Source of the DNA: Sphingobacterium populi
GTDB taxonomy: Bacteria > Bacteroidota > Bacteroidia > Sphingobacteriales > Sphingobacteriaceae
Direction: 5' to 3'
DNA length: 64,000 nucleotides
NCBI RefSeq assembly: GCF_001586775.1
Contig: NZ_LQXS01000005.1
Location: 186,001 to 250,000, forward strand
Shown here: positions 8,683-18,257 of the stretch, in pieces
Layout: each line of letters starts with the position of its first letter
Numbering within the stretch: position 1 is the stretch's first letter
Position numbers and translations under genes: made by a program
The notes under the pieces: model-generated
What the model saw: only the letters and a program-made list of their open reading frames with translations
Told to the model about the DNA's origin: nothing
Databases searched by the model: none

Positions 8683-9690
8683 ATGGCCACTAATAAACCG
8701 ACCACTATAAAGGAAATAGCGCGAAAACTGAAGATTTCGACCTCGACGGTATCTCGAGCTTTGAACGATCATCCGAGTATTGGGTTGGTGACCACGATGC
8801 GGGTGAAGCAGATGGCCGAAGAACTAAACTATGAGCCAAATCATACGGCAATCTTCTTTAAACAACGAAAAACCTTCACGATAGGTGTTATTTTACCATT
8901 CTTATCAGAACCTTTTTTTGCGGACGCAATCGGTTCAATAGAACAGTATGCTAGCGAGCAAGACTACACCGTAATTTTGGGACAATCTCTAGATGATGAG
9001 CACAGAGAACAAAAGATTATTAAAAACTTCAAAAGACACCGAGTAGATGGTATACTAATCTCTTTGAGTAAAAATACGACCGATTTGTCATTTATCGAAT
9101 CACTGCGCCAAGCAAAGATTCCCATAGTATTCTTTGATCGGGTGCCAGATCGTACCGATGTATCCAAGGTATTTAGTGACCTCTCTACCGGCATGAATGA
9201 AGCCATTAAAGCTTTTGCAAACCGTGGTCATCAAAATATCGCTTTGATTAATGGACCATCCGCCATGATAGCTTCTGAAGAAAGATTACAGAGTTTCCAA
9301 GCAGCTATGGAAAAACAAGGCTTAATGGTTAACCAAAACTACTTGGTAAGTACCGACCTGACAGCTTTAAGTAATGAGCAAGCCATAGAAATGCTTTGCA
9401 GCTTGCCAGAAAGGCCTTCGGCAATCGTGTCTTTCAATGATTTTGTAACATTGGATGTGATCCGCTACTTAAAAAACAAGAATCTAATCTTAAATCAAGA
9501 CTTTTTTGTAATCAGTTTTGCTAATTTCCCCGGATGGGGCTACATCGATAACCCGCCCATGGGAAGTATCGAACAATATCCGGGCACACAAGGCTTAAAA
9601 GCAGCCCAACTTTTATTTGAGGCAATACAGCTCGAAGGAGAACATTCCAATCAAACCGTAGTACTTCCCTCCAAGCTAATAATCAGATGA
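8683..9690 (+). CDS. LacI family transcriptional regulator
   Basis: A 335-aa LacI/GalR-type regulator. The N-terminal helix-turn-helix is intact (TIKEIARKLKISTSTVSRAL, residues about 7-26), followed by the hinge helix and a periplasmic-binding-protein-like effector domain starting at TIGVILPFL. These proteins usually sense sugars or nucleosides and repress nearby genes, but no sugar-use gene is beside it. It follows the S41 peptidase by 23 bases and may be co-transcribed. The target is unknown. Confidence 0.93.
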   Translation: MATNKPTTIKEIARKLKISTSTVSRALNDHPSIGLVTTMRVKQMAEELNYEPNHTAIFFKQRKTFTIGVILPFLSEPFFADAIGSIEQYASEQDYTVILGQSLDDEHREQKIIKNFKRHRVDGILISLSKNTTDLSFIESLRQAKIPIVFFDRVPDRTDVSKVFSDLSTGMNEAIKAFANRGHQNIALINGPSAMIASEERLQSFQAAMEKQGLMVNQNYLVSTDLTALSNEQAIEMLCSLPERPSAIVSFNDFVTLDVIRYLKNKNLILNQDFFVISFANFPGWGYIDNPPMGSIEQYPGTQGLKAAQLLFEAIQLEGEHSNQTVVLPSKLIIR

Positions 9691-9706
9691 GAAATTGGAT
9701 TCACGC

Positions 9707-10285
9707 TTAGCGCAGACTGCGTAAGAATGCAACCAACTTTTCTACTGCTATCGCGCGGTGACTAATTTTATTCTTCTGTTCGGCCGGCATCTCTGCAAAT
9801 GTCTGTTCGTAACCCTTGGGAATGAAAATGGGGTCATATCCAAAACCTGCAGTACCACGTCCATCACTAATAATATCGCCTTCAACAGCGCCATCAAAAA
9901 AGTGCTGCTGACCAGCAATCGAAAGCGAGATCACCGTACGAAAGCGCGCCGTACGATTAGTATTCGCACCTAGCTTTTGTAGTACCAAAGCAATATTTTG
10001 CTCCATATCGCGCGAACCGCTATAATGTGCTGAATACACGCCAGGCTCACCTTGCAGCGCATCGATCTCTAATCCCGAATCGTCAGCAAAGCAATCCATT
10101 TGGAAATGTTCAACAATGTAATCACTTTTTTGCTTCGCATTATGTTCGAAAGTAGCCCCTGTTTCAGGAATGTCTGCGGTGCAGCCAATATCTGCTAATG
10201 ACAGCAAAGCAAATTCGTCGCCCAGCATCGCTTTTACTTCTTCGAGTTTATGCGCATTATTCGTCGCAAATACCATTTTAGTCAT
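9707..10285 (-). CDS. rdgB: dITP/XTP pyrophosphatase (RdgB/HAM1)
   Basis: This house-cleaning enzyme hydrolyses non-canonical purine NTPs to monophosphates, keeping ITP and XTP out of nucleic acids. Its 192 aa are the usual length. The substrate-binding start FATNNAHKLEEV (4-15), the acidic FADDSGLEID motif around residue 66, GVYSAHYSG, and the C-terminal GFGYDPIF and SHRAIA motifs are all present. It overlaps the upstream gene by 8 bases and is the last of three reverse-strand genes. Confidence 0.96.
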   Translation of the reverse strand: MTKMVFATNNAHKLEEVKAMLGDEFALLSLADIGCTADIPETGATFEHNAKQKSDYIVEHFQMDCFADDSGLEIDALQGEPGVYSAHYSGSRDMEQNIALVLQKLGANTNRTARFRTVISLSIAGQQHFFDGAVEGDIISDGRGTAGFGYDPIFIPKGYEQTFAEMPAEQKNKISHRAIAVEKLVAFLRSLR

Positions 10286-10844
10286 TCGTCATAAAATTTT
10301 TAAATTCTCCCCAGAATGCTTTCTTCTTTTCTACGTTGGCAAACATTTCTTCAAAGCTGAAGGTGTTGAACACCGTTGCTACTTTTCCTTTCATATAAGC
10401 GTTGTGTGGAATATTAGGTAGCACCAGAGAAGCTGGCTCTACACCGAGTAACGTGATACGAGTAGGTTGGAAGAATTGCATAATACGCTTAAAATCGTTT
10501 GGATTATGCGAATTGGCTAGATTAACCACAGCGACATCCTCAATGCGAAGGCCTACTGCGGCAAGTATTTTCTCGAATGCATCCAATGCACCTGGAGAGA
10601 AATAATCAAAATCAGGATAACGCAAGATGAAGAGAATACGTTTCTCTATCGATCCTTGATAAATAAACTCCTCCGGAATGCTAGCCGAGACGACTTCATT
10701 CTGCGGAGGAGTTATAAATACCTGTGCTTCTGCCTGCTGAAAACCAGTAGACGACTGTGCCTCTACAACAAAATCTGTAGAGAACAGTGTTTCATTCATC
10801 AGCGCATTCAGCGCGATCGGGTGATCGGTCAGCAGGTTAGACAT
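10278..10844 (-). CDS. unknown protein between DHS-like gene and rdgB
   Basis: A 188-aa soluble protein with no signal peptide or membrane segment. I do not recognise a characterised family. The central part alternates strands and helices (IEKRILFILRYPDF, then VAVVNLANS, then ITLLGVEPASLVLPNI), suggesting an alpha/beta fold. It sits 10 bases after the DHS-like gene and overlaps rdgB by 8 bases, so all three are likely translated from one transcript. Function is not predictable from sequence alone. Confidence 0.75.
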   Translation of the reverse strand: MSNLLTDHPIALNALMNETLFSTDFVVEAQSSTGFQQAEAQVFITPPQNEVVSASIPEEFIYQGSIEKRILFILRYPDFDYFSPGALDAFEKILAAVGLRIEDVAVVNLANSHNPNDFKRIMQFFQPTRITLLGVEPASLVLPNIPHNAYMKGKVATVFNTFSFEEMFANVEKKKAFWGEFKNFMTND

Positions 10845-10854
10845 TGATGTATTT

Positions 10855-11835
10855 TTATTGTCCTAAGATCCAAGCAAAGATTAGTGGTGCTACAATCGTA
10901 GCATCCGACTCTACAATGAATTTTGGTGTGTTGATATCGAGTTTACCCCAAGTAATTTTTTCGTTTGGAACAGCTCCAGAATACGATCCGTATGACGTGG
11001 TAGAATCCGAAATCTGGCAGAAATAAGACCAAAAAGGCACATCATGCCACTCCAAATCTTGATACATCATTGGCACTACACAAATCGGAAAATCACCAGC
11101 AATACCGCCGCCAATCTGGAAGAAACCAACACCTTTGCCACCAGAATTCTCGCGATACCATTCAGTCAAGTAAACCATGTATTCGATACCTGATTTGACG
11201 GTGGAAGCTTGTAATTCACCTTTTATCACGTATGATGCAAAGATATTACCTGTGGTAGAATCTTCCCATCCTGGTACTACGATTGGAATATTTTTTTCTG
11301 CAGCGGCCAAGATCCATGAGTTCTTCGGATCAATTTCATAGTACTGCTCTAAATCGCCAGAGCGCACTACTTGATACAAGAATTCGTGGGGGAAATAACG
11401 CTCGCCATTGGCTTCAGCCTTTTTCCAAGCAGCTTCTAAGTGCGATTGCAAACGACGGAATGCCTCTTCCTCAGGAATACACGTATCTGTAACACGGTTA
11501 TAATGATTCTCCAGCAAATCCCATTCATCTTGCGGAGTAAGATCGCGGTAGTTGGACACACGCTTATAGTGCGAGTGTGCTACCAAGTTCATTACATCCT
11601 CTTCTAGGTTAGCGCCAGTACACGAAATGATAGCTACTTTGTCTTGGCGAATCATCTCTGCAAGAGAAATTCCCAACTCTGCCGTACTCATTGCACCTGC
11701 TAGTGAAACCAACATCTTTCCTCCCTCGGCTAAATGCGTTTCATAGCCTTTTGCCGCATCTACAAGGGCTGCAGCATTAAAGTGAAGGTAGTTTCTCTCG
11801 ATAAATTGAGAAATAGGACCTCTGTTTTTCGTCAT
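10855..11835 (-). CDS. deoxyhypusine-synthase-like protein lacking the catalytic Lys
   Basis: A 326-aa member of the deoxyhypusine synthase (DHS) superfamily, NAD-dependent enzymes that move the aminobutyl group of spermidine. Family landmarks are visible: LAGAMSTAELG (45-55), SCTGANLEED (71-80), VPGWEDSTTGN (187-197) and SGAVPNEKITWGK near the C-terminus, matching the eukaryotic SGARPDEAVSWGK region. The active-site lysine region (GGGVVKHH in true DHS) reads GGGIAGDF (232-239), so Gly237 stands where the imine-forming Lys should be. Bacteria lack eIF5A, so the substrate must differ; a polyamine-related or homospermidine-synthase-like reaction is only a guess. First gene of a three-gene unit. 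Confidence 0.88.
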   Translation of the reverse strand: MTKNRGPISQFIERNYLHFNAAALVDAAKGYETHLAEGGKMLVSLAGAMSTAELGISLAEMIRQDKVAIISCTGANLEEDVMNLVAHSHYKRVSNYRDLTPQDEWDLLENHYNRVTDTCIPEEEAFRRLQSHLEAAWKKAEANGERYFPHEFLYQVVRSGDLEQYYEIDPKNSWILAAAEKNIPIVVPGWEDSTTGNIFASYVIKGELQASTVKSGIEYMVYLTEWYRENSGGKGVGFFQIGGGIAGDFPICVVPMMYQDLEWHDVPFWSYFCQISDSTTSYGSYSGAVPNEKITWGKLDINTPKFIVESDATIVAPLIFAWILGQ

Positions 11836-12140
11836 GATCTATTAAAAATTAAGATGGTAAATCCTTTCAAGCAAAGGTAGCCTTTTTTGACGAAAAGCTA
11901 ATTGCTACTTAAAATCTCTCGCGTGCCATTCTTTGGCTCCATTATGGCTCGTATTGTGAGGTGTTCTTTACGTATTGATGCTATTTCGATATTCTCAACA
12001 AATCAGATTAAAAATACAAATAATGCCATATAAACAGTTCTAGATTAAGTTTATTTCAACATAATAAGCTTAAAAATGAAAAATGATTAAAATAATAATG
12101 ATTTTATTGTTATATTAGCAGTCTAAATAATAGAGGAAGT
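11836..12140. other. intergenic region between divergent DHS-like operon and gltB
   Basis: About 305 bases with no coding frame I can support. The right half (about 11995-12120) is very A+T-rich. It must hold the promoters of both divergent units. A purine-rich GAGGAAG sits just before the gltB ATG, an unusually clear ribosome-binding-site-like stretch for this phylum. TATATTAG at about 12111 is a degenerate -7 candidate for gltB. No riboswitch or hairpin was recognised. Confidence 0.6.
11872..11879 (-). promoter_or_regulatory. -7 element for the DHS-like operon
   Basis: The reverse strand reads TACCTTTG, an exact TAnnTTTG match, 36 bases before the ATG at 11835. No TTG was seen at the usual -33 distance. 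Confidence 0.5.
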
Positions 12141-15100
12141 ATGATGTACGATAGTTTGCAGGCATCCGGATTGTATAATCCGGAGTTTGAGCATGATGCC
12201 TGTGGTGTAGGATTTGTTGCACATATAAAAGGATTAAAATCACATAATCAAGTGGCCGACGCACTAACCATGTTAGAAAACATGGAACATCGGGGTGCTT
12301 GTGGTTGCGATCCAGAGAGTGGCGATGGTGCTGGGATTATGATTCAATTGCCGCACGAATTTTTGTGGGAAGAATGTATCAATTTAGGTATACAATTGCA
12401 GGAACCGGGTTACTACGGCGCGGGAATGGTGTTCTTACCAAAAGAACGAGATCTAAATACGCTATGTAGATCCCTGATCGAGGAGGCGACCAAAGACCGT
12501 GGAATGGACTTCTTAGGTTTTCGTGATGTACCAGTTAATCGCGAAGGAATTGGCCCGACCGCATTAAGCGCAGAGCCAGAGATTGTACAGTTTTTCGTTT
12601 CTCGACCTGATGGCATAAAAAACACGGAAGACTTTGAAAGAAAACTATATGTTCTTCGTCGTTTGATTGTACAAAAAGTAAAAGAACACCAAGCATATCC
12701 GCTGCCATTGTACTTTGCATCGTTGTCGTGCAAAACCATCATTTACAAAGGACAATTAACGACCTATCAAGTAGGTACGTATTACAAAGATTTACAAGAT
12801 TCGCGCGTCACTTCGGCCTTCGGGTTGGTGCATTCCCGTTTCTCGACGAATACATTTCCGTCATGGGCATTGGCACAGCCATTCCGCATGATGGCGCATA
12901 ATGGTGAAATAAATACGCTGACAGGAAATCTTAACTGGTTTTATGCCGGTGCAAGGGCTTTATCTTCTCCGTATTTCACTAAAGAAGAGATGGACATTCT
13001 ACTTCCTGTAGTAGATAAAGGTCAATCGGATTCTGCTTGTCTAGATAATGTGGTCGAATTGCTGCTTCATTCTGGCCGTAGTCTGCCACATGTGATGTTG
13101 ATGCTCGTACCCGAAGCTTGGGATGGTAATACACAAATGGATCCATTAAAACGCGCATTCTATGAATATCACGCGACCTTGATGGAGCCTTGGGATGGTC
13201 CTGCTGCGCTGTGTTTTACCGACGGGAAGATTATCGGTGCTACATTAGATCGAAATGGATTACGCCCCCTACGCTATGCTGTCACTTCCGATGACCGCGT
13301 TGTCGCTTCTTCCGAAGCAGGCGCTCTACCAATTCCAGAAGAATTGATTATCGAGAAAGGAAGACAACAGCCCGGAAAGATCTTTGTGGTCGATATGGAA
13401 GCCGGACGCGTACGCTCCGACGAAGAAGTAAAAGGAGAATTAGTACGCCAGCAACCTTACGGTGAGTGGTTAGATAACTATAAAATCAAATTGAAGGAAC
13501 TAGCGGAACCACGCGTTACCTTCACCTATCTATCAAAAGAATCGGTATTTAAATACCAACAATCTTTCGGATACACACGCGAAGATTTGGAGACGATCAT
13601 CGCACCGATGGCGTTGACTGGTTACGAGCCGATAGGCTCTATGGGTACCGATGTACCTCTGGCTGTACTATCAGATCAACCGCAGCATTTGTCGAGCTAT
13701 TTCAAGCAATTCTTTGCGCAAGTAACGAACCCGCCGATCGATCCAATTCGGGAGCGATTAGTAATGAGTTTGGCGACATTTATCGGCAACGCAGGAAACA
13801 TTTTGATCGAAGACAAAAAATTCTGTCACTGTGTCGTATTAGAGCACCCGATCATCACGTCGAGCGAATTAGAAAAACTGCGTTCTATTGATACGGGCGT
13901 ATTCCAAGCCAAAACCTTGCAAACGTATTTCAAGGCCGACGGACAACCTGGCTCTTTGGAAGCAGGTATCGAACGCTTGTGTCGCTACGCAGATGATGCG
14001 GTAAAAGATGGTTTTGAAGTCATCATTTTATCCGATCGCGCGATCGATTCGCAGCACGCGGCTATTCCATCTATCTTGGCCGTTTCTGCCGTACACCATC
14101 ACCTGATCAAAACAGGTAATCGTGGCGCCGTTGGCTTGGTAGTCGAAGCCGGCGATGCGTGGGAAGTACATCATTTTGCTTGTTTGTTAGCGTTCGGAGC
14201 TACGGCGATCAATCCGTACATGGCCTTGGCCAGCATCCGTACGATGAAAGAAGAAAAACAACTAGACACGGATCTTTCGTGGGATGAGCTACGGAAAAAC
14301 TACGTTAAGGCAGTATGCGCCGGCCTGTTGAAGATCTTTTCTAAAATGGGCATCTCAACGCTACAATCCTATCACGGTGCGCAGATCTTTGAGATCTTAG
14401 GAATCGACAAAGAAGTGGTAGATACCTATTTCTGCGGATCGGTATCACGCATTGGTGGATTGACATTAGACGATATTGCGCGCGAAGCGCTGGCCAAACA
14501 TGCCAAGAGCTTTGAAACAGGTCGCGTACCTAAAGAAATCTTGCCAGAAGGCGGAATCTACCAATGGAAACGCCGTGGCGAAGGCCACTTGTGGAATCCG
14601 CAAACCGTTCACTTATTGCAGCAAGCTTGCCGTAATAACGACTACCAATCGTACAAAAAATATGCTTCACTGATCAATAATCAGCAAGAGCGGATGTTTA
14701 CATTGCGTGGCTTGTTAGACTTCGCTAAGCACCGTACGCCAGTGCCTCTCGAGGAAGTAGAACCTGCGAGTGAAATCTTGAAACGTTTTGCAACTGGAGC
14801 GATGTCTTTCGGCTCCATATCGCACGAAGCACACAGCACCTTAGCAATCGCGATGAACCGTATTGGGGGCAAATCGAACACTGGTGAAGGTGGAGAAGAT
14901 GAAGTACGCTACACACCTTTGGAAAATGGTGATTCGATGCGCTCCGCGATCAAACAAGTGGCTTCGGCTCGTTTTGGAGTTACATCCAACTACTTGACGC
15001 AGGCGGATGAAATTCAGATCAAAATGGCGCAAGGAGCTAAACCGGGAGAAGGTGGACAGCTTCCAGGCCACAAAGTAGATGATTGGATTGCAAAAACGCG

Positions 15101-16655
15101 TCACTCCACGCCTGGCGTGGGATTGATCTCGCCTCCGCCGCACCACGATATCTACTCGATCGAAGATTTAGCGCAGCTTATATTTGACTTGAAAAATGCC
15201 AACCGTGCCGCTAGAATCAACGTGAAATTGGTTTCTAAAGCAGGTGTAGGAACTATTGCAGCTGGTGTGGCAAAAGCACACGCCGATGTGATCTTGATCG
15301 CCGGATACGATGGTGGTACGGGTGCTTCACCGCTCAGCTCGGTGAAACATGCTGGTCTGCCATGGGAATTGGGCTTGGCCGAAGCACACCAAACGCTCGT
15401 ACAAAATAGACTACGCAGTCGAATCGTTTTACAAGCTGACGGACAGATGAAAACAGGTCGTGATCTAGTAATCGCTACACTATTAGGTGCGGAAGAATGG
15501 GGAGTGGCGACGGCAGCATTGATCGCAGGCGGCTGTATCATGATGCGTAAATGTCATTTGAATACCTGTCCAGTCGGTGTGGCTACACAAGATCCAGAAT
15601 TACGTAAATTATTCTCTGGTAAACCAGAAGATGTGGTTCATCTATTCCACTTCTTAGCAGAAGAGATGCGCGAAACCATGGCCGAATTGGGCTTCCGCAG
15701 CATCAATGAAATGGTCGGTAAAGCACAATTCTTGAAAAAACGGGAAGATATTCCACACTGGAAAGCGCAAAAGGTAGATTTCACAGGCATCCTACACGTC
15801 GCCAGAAACTTCTCGGAAGATTCGCTGTACAACACCGAAGAGCAGGATCATGGCATGAGTATGATTTTGGATTGGGCACTGCTGAAACAAGCGGAGCGCG
15901 CTCTTGAATCAAAAGATCCGGTATTTGGCACCTTCAAAGTCAAAAACACCGATCGTACGATTGGCACCTTGCTATCCAATGAGATCTCGAAAATCTATGG
16001 GTCGAAAGGCTTGCCAGAAGATACCATCAACTTCAAATTCGAAGGTTCGGCCGGTCAATCATTCGGTGCATTTGCCACGAAAGGATTGTCATTTGAGTTA
16101 GAAGGTGAAGCCAATGATTATGTCGGAAAAGGTTTATCTGGCGCGCAATTGGCCATTTATCCAGCCAAAGAAAGCACGTTAGTACCTGAAAACAATATCA
16201 TTATTGGCAACGTTGCCTTGTATGGCGCCACGAGCGGACATTTGTATATCAACGGATTAGCAGGCGAGCGTTTTGCCGTGCGAAATTCTGGTGCTACGGC
16301 TGTCGTAGAAGGTATTGGTGATCACGGTTGTGAATACATGACCGGTGGTAGAGCGCTAATCTTAGGTGCGACAGGACGAAACTTTGCCGCAGGTATGAGT
16401 GGTGGTATCGCGTGGATTTACGATATCAACGAAACATTCCGCGACAATTGTAATCAAGAAATGGTGGATCTAGATCCGTTGGATACCGAAGACGAAAATG
16501 AGATCATCACCTTATTAAAGAAACATATACATCTTACCAATAGTGCAAGAGCAGCTTATATCTTGCAACATTGGGCAAATGAGAAGTACAAATTCATCAA
16601 AGTATTCCCTCGGGAATACAAGAATGTGTTAAATAAAAAATTAGTGGTCGCTTAG
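12141..16655 (+). CDS. gltB: glutamate synthase, large subunit
   Basis: The large subunit of GOGAT transfers the amide of glutamine to 2-oxoglutarate; 1504 aa is the full family length. The class-II glutaminase domain is at the N-terminus; its nucleophile is Cys21 in HDACGVGF (N-terminal Met residues are removed so Cys becomes the first residue). The FMN synthase domain follows (GGEDEVRY, GAKPGEGGQLPG, AGYDGGTGASPLSS). The 3Fe-4S cysteines are in CIMMRKCHLNTCPVG. The C-terminal beta-helix domain has repeated G-x-x-G patterns. ATG-ATG at the start leaves two possible first codons. It is followed 12 bases later by gltD. Confidence 0.98.
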   Translation: MMYDSLQASGLYNPEFEHDACGVGFVAHIKGLKSHNQVADALTMLENMEHRGACGCDPESGDGAGIMIQLPHEFLWEECINLGIQLQEPGYYGAGMVFLPKERDLNTLCRSLIEEATKDRGMDFLGFRDVPVNREGIGPTALSAEPEIVQFFVSRPDGIKNTEDFERKLYVLRRLIVQKVKEHQAYPLPLYFASLSCKTIIYKGQLTTYQVGTYYKDLQDSRVTSAFGLVHSRFSTNTFPSWALAQPFRMMAHNGEINTLTGNLNWFYAGARALSSPYFTKEEMDILLPVVDKGQSDSACLDNVVELLLHSGRSLPHVMLMLVPEAWDGNTQMDPLKRAFYEYHATLMEPWDGPAALCFTDGKIIGATLDRNGLRPLRYAVTSDDRVVASSEAGALPIPEELIIEKGRQQPGKIFVVDMEAGRVRSDEEVKGELVRQQPYGEWLDNYKIKLKELAEPRVTFTYLSKESVFKYQQSFGYTREDLETIIAPMALTGYEPIGSMGTDVPLAVLSDQPQHLSSYFKQFFAQVTNPPIDPIRERLVMSLATFIGNAGNILIEDKKFCHCVVLEHPIITSSELEKLRSIDTGVFQAKTLQTYFKADGQPGSLEAGIERLCRYADDAVKDGFEVIILSDRAIDSQHAAIPSILAVSAVHHHLIKTGNRGAVGLVVEAGDAWEVHHFACLLAFGATAINPYMALASIRTMKEEKQLDTDLSWDELRKNYVKAVCAGLLKIFSKMGISTLQSYHGAQIFEILGIDKEVVDTYFCGSVSRIGGLTLDDIAREALAKHAKSFETGRVPKEILPEGGIYQWKRRGEGHLWNPQTVHLLQQACRNNDYQSYKKYASLINNQQERMFTLRGLLDFAKHRTPVPLEEVEPASEILKRFATGAMSFGSISHEAHSTLAIAMNRIGGKSNTGEGGEDEVRYTPLENGDSMRSAIKQVASARFGVTSNYLTQADEIQIKMAQGAKPGEGGQLPGHKVDDWIAKTRHSTPGVGLISPPPHHDIYSIEDLAQLIFDLKNANRAARINVKLVSKAGVGTIAAGVAKAHADVILIAGYDGGTGASPLSSVKHAGLPWELGLAEAHQTLVQNRLRSRIVLQADGQMKTGRDLVIATLLGAEEWGVATAALIAGGCIMMRKCHLNTCPVGVATQDPELRKLFSGKPEDVVHLFHFLAEEMRETMAELGFRSINEMVGKAQFLKKREDIPHWKAQKVDFTGILHVARNFSEDSLYNTEEQDHGMSMILDWALLKQAERALESKDPVFGTFKVKNTDRTIGTLLSNEISKIYGSKGLPEDTINFKFEGSAGQSFGAFATKGLSFELEGEANDYVGKGLSGAQLAIYPAKESTLVPENNIIIGNVALYGATSGHLYINGLAGERFAVRNSGATAVVEGIGDHGCEYMTGGRALILGATGRNFAAGMSGGIAWIYDINETFRDNCNQEMVDLDPLDTEDENEIITLLKKHIHLTNSARAAYILQHWANEKYKFIKVFPREYKNVLNKKLVVA

Positions 16656-16667
16656 CGAAGGAAAGTT

Positions 16668-18134
16668 ATGGGAAAACCAACAGGATTTTTAGAATATGAT
16701 AGAGTTGCACCGCAAAAGGATGCAGCGGACAGTCGGGTTAAAAACTATGATGAGTTTGTGCAACCGTATTCCGAGACACAACTAAACGAGCAAGCGGCAC
16801 GATGCATGAATTGTGGCATCCCCTTCTGTCATTCGGGTTGTCCACTTGGAAATGTGATTCCGGAGTTTAACGATGCTGTCTACGATGGCAAATGGGAAGA
16901 AGCTTACCAAATATTGGTATCAACCAACAACTTCCCAGAGTTTACTGGCAGAATATGCCCTGCGCCTTGTGAGGCTGCTTGTGTATTAGGGATCAACAAA
17001 CCACCAGTATCCATCGAGGAGATTGAAAAACACATCATCGAGATTGCTTTCAAAAAAGGTTATGTAAAACCAAACAAAAGCTTCTTAAAAACCGGCAAGA
17101 AAGTAGCCGTGGTAGGTGGTGGGCCAGCAGGATTGGCTGCTGCTGCTCAGCTCAACAAAGCGGGACATGATGTGGTAGTATATGAGCGCGACGATAAAGT
17201 CGGCGGCTTATTGCGCTACGGTATTCCGGATTTTAAATTGGACAAATCGGTCATCGATCGTCGCGTAGAAATTATGCAGCAATCGGGTATCGAATTCCGA
17301 ACGAATGCAGAAGTAGGCAAAAATGTACCAACTTCGGAATTGGATGCGTACGATGCGGTCGTATTATCGGGCGGATCGACCATCCCTCGTAACCTCAATA
17401 TCAAAGGCAGAGAATTGAAAGGCGTACATTATGCCATGGAATTCCTAAAACAGCAAAATAAGCGCGTGGGGAATTCTCCGATTGATGTGGAGGAAATTAC
17501 TGCAACAGGCAAAAATGTATTAGTGATCGGTGGTGGTGATACCGGATCGGATTGCGTCGGTACATCGAACCGCCATGGTGCAAAAAGCGTTACGCAGTTT
17601 GAGCTGATGCCACAACCACCAAAAGACAGAACTGCCGCAATGCCTTGGCCTACTTATCCGATGTTGTTGAAAACAACCACATCGCACGAAGAAGGTTGTG
17701 AGCGCCACTGGAGCGTAAGCACCAAAGAATTCCTGGGTGACGAACAAGGCAACCTACGCGCAGCTTTAGTGGTAGATTTGGCTTGGGAAACGGATGCCAA
17801 TGGCAGACCAACAAAATTCACAGAAGTAGAAGGCTCTGAACGCGAAATTCCTTGTGAATTGGTCACCCTAGCGATGGGATTCTTGCACCCACAGCATGAT
17901 GGTTTGTTGGACGAAGCTGGCATTAGCTATGATGAGCGCGGCAATGTCAATGCTAAAGAAGGCGAATACCAAACCTCAAAAACTAAATATTTTGCCGCTG
18001 GCGATATGCGCCGCGGACAATCACTAGTAGTTTGGGCCATTTCGGAAGGCCGCGAATGTGCGCGTAAAGTAGATGAATACCTAATGGGATATTCGGAATT
18101 GGAATCTAAAGATGCGATTTATTCCTACGCCTAA
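16668..18134 (+). CDS. gltD: glutamate synthase, small subunit
   Basis: The small subunit of GOGAT passes electrons from NAD(P)H through FAD and Fe-S clusters to the large subunit. At 488 aa it has the usual length. The N-terminal cysteine clusters are CMNCGIPFCHSGCPLGN and CPAPCEAAC. FAD-binding GGGPAG (about 144-149) and the NAD(P)-binding GGGDTGSDC follow, and the C-terminal FAD contact AAGDMRRGQSLVV is present. It lies 12 bases after gltB and ends at a terminator. Confidence 0.98.
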   Translation: MGKPTGFLEYDRVAPQKDAADSRVKNYDEFVQPYSETQLNEQAARCMNCGIPFCHSGCPLGNVIPEFNDAVYDGKWEEAYQILVSTNNFPEFTGRICPAPCEAACVLGINKPPVSIEEIEKHIIEIAFKKGYVKPNKSFLKTGKKVAVVGGGPAGLAAAAQLNKAGHDVVVYERDDKVGGLLRYGIPDFKLDKSVIDRRVEIMQQSGIEFRTNAEVGKNVPTSELDAYDAVVLSGGSTIPRNLNIKGRELKGVHYAMEFLKQQNKRVGNSPIDVEEITATGKNVLVIGGGDTGSDCVGTSNRHGAKSVTQFELMPQPPKDRTAAMPWPTYPMLLKTTTSHEEGCERHWSVSTKEFLGDEQGNLRAALVVDLAWETDANGRPTKFTEVEGSEREIPCELVTLAMGFLHPQHDGLLDEAGISYDERGNVNAKEGEYQTSKTKYFAAGDMRRGQSLVVWAISEGRECARKVDEYLMGYSELESKDAIYSYA

Positions 18135-18185
18135 TACCACTACTGTGCAGCGCTGTTAGCGCCGGCATAACGAAGATGATTTTGC

Positions 18186-18220
18186 GAAAGCCTGTCCTAT
18201 ATTTGGACGGGCTTTCTTTA
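18186..18220 (+). terminator. terminator after gltBD
   Basis: A 12-base arm GAAAGCCTGTCC (18186-18197) pairs with GGACGGGCTTTC (18205-18216), with one G-T pair, followed by TTTA. The loop itself spells TATATTTG with the first stem base, a match to a -7 element. Confidence 0.7.
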
Positions 18221-18226
18221 TATTCG
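18219..18226 (+). promoter_or_regulatory. candidate -7 element for the Crp/Fnr gene
   Basis: TATATTCG is the TTCG variant of TAnnTTTG and starts at the tail of the gltBD terminator, 31 bases before the ATG at 18258. Confidence 0.4.
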
Positions 18227-18257
18227 TACGTTCATCATTTACCCAAACATTACAATC

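Noticed and set aside
15152..15541. Reverse-strand frame inside gltB
   Set aside because: Shadow of the gltB codons; no start signal and no family match.
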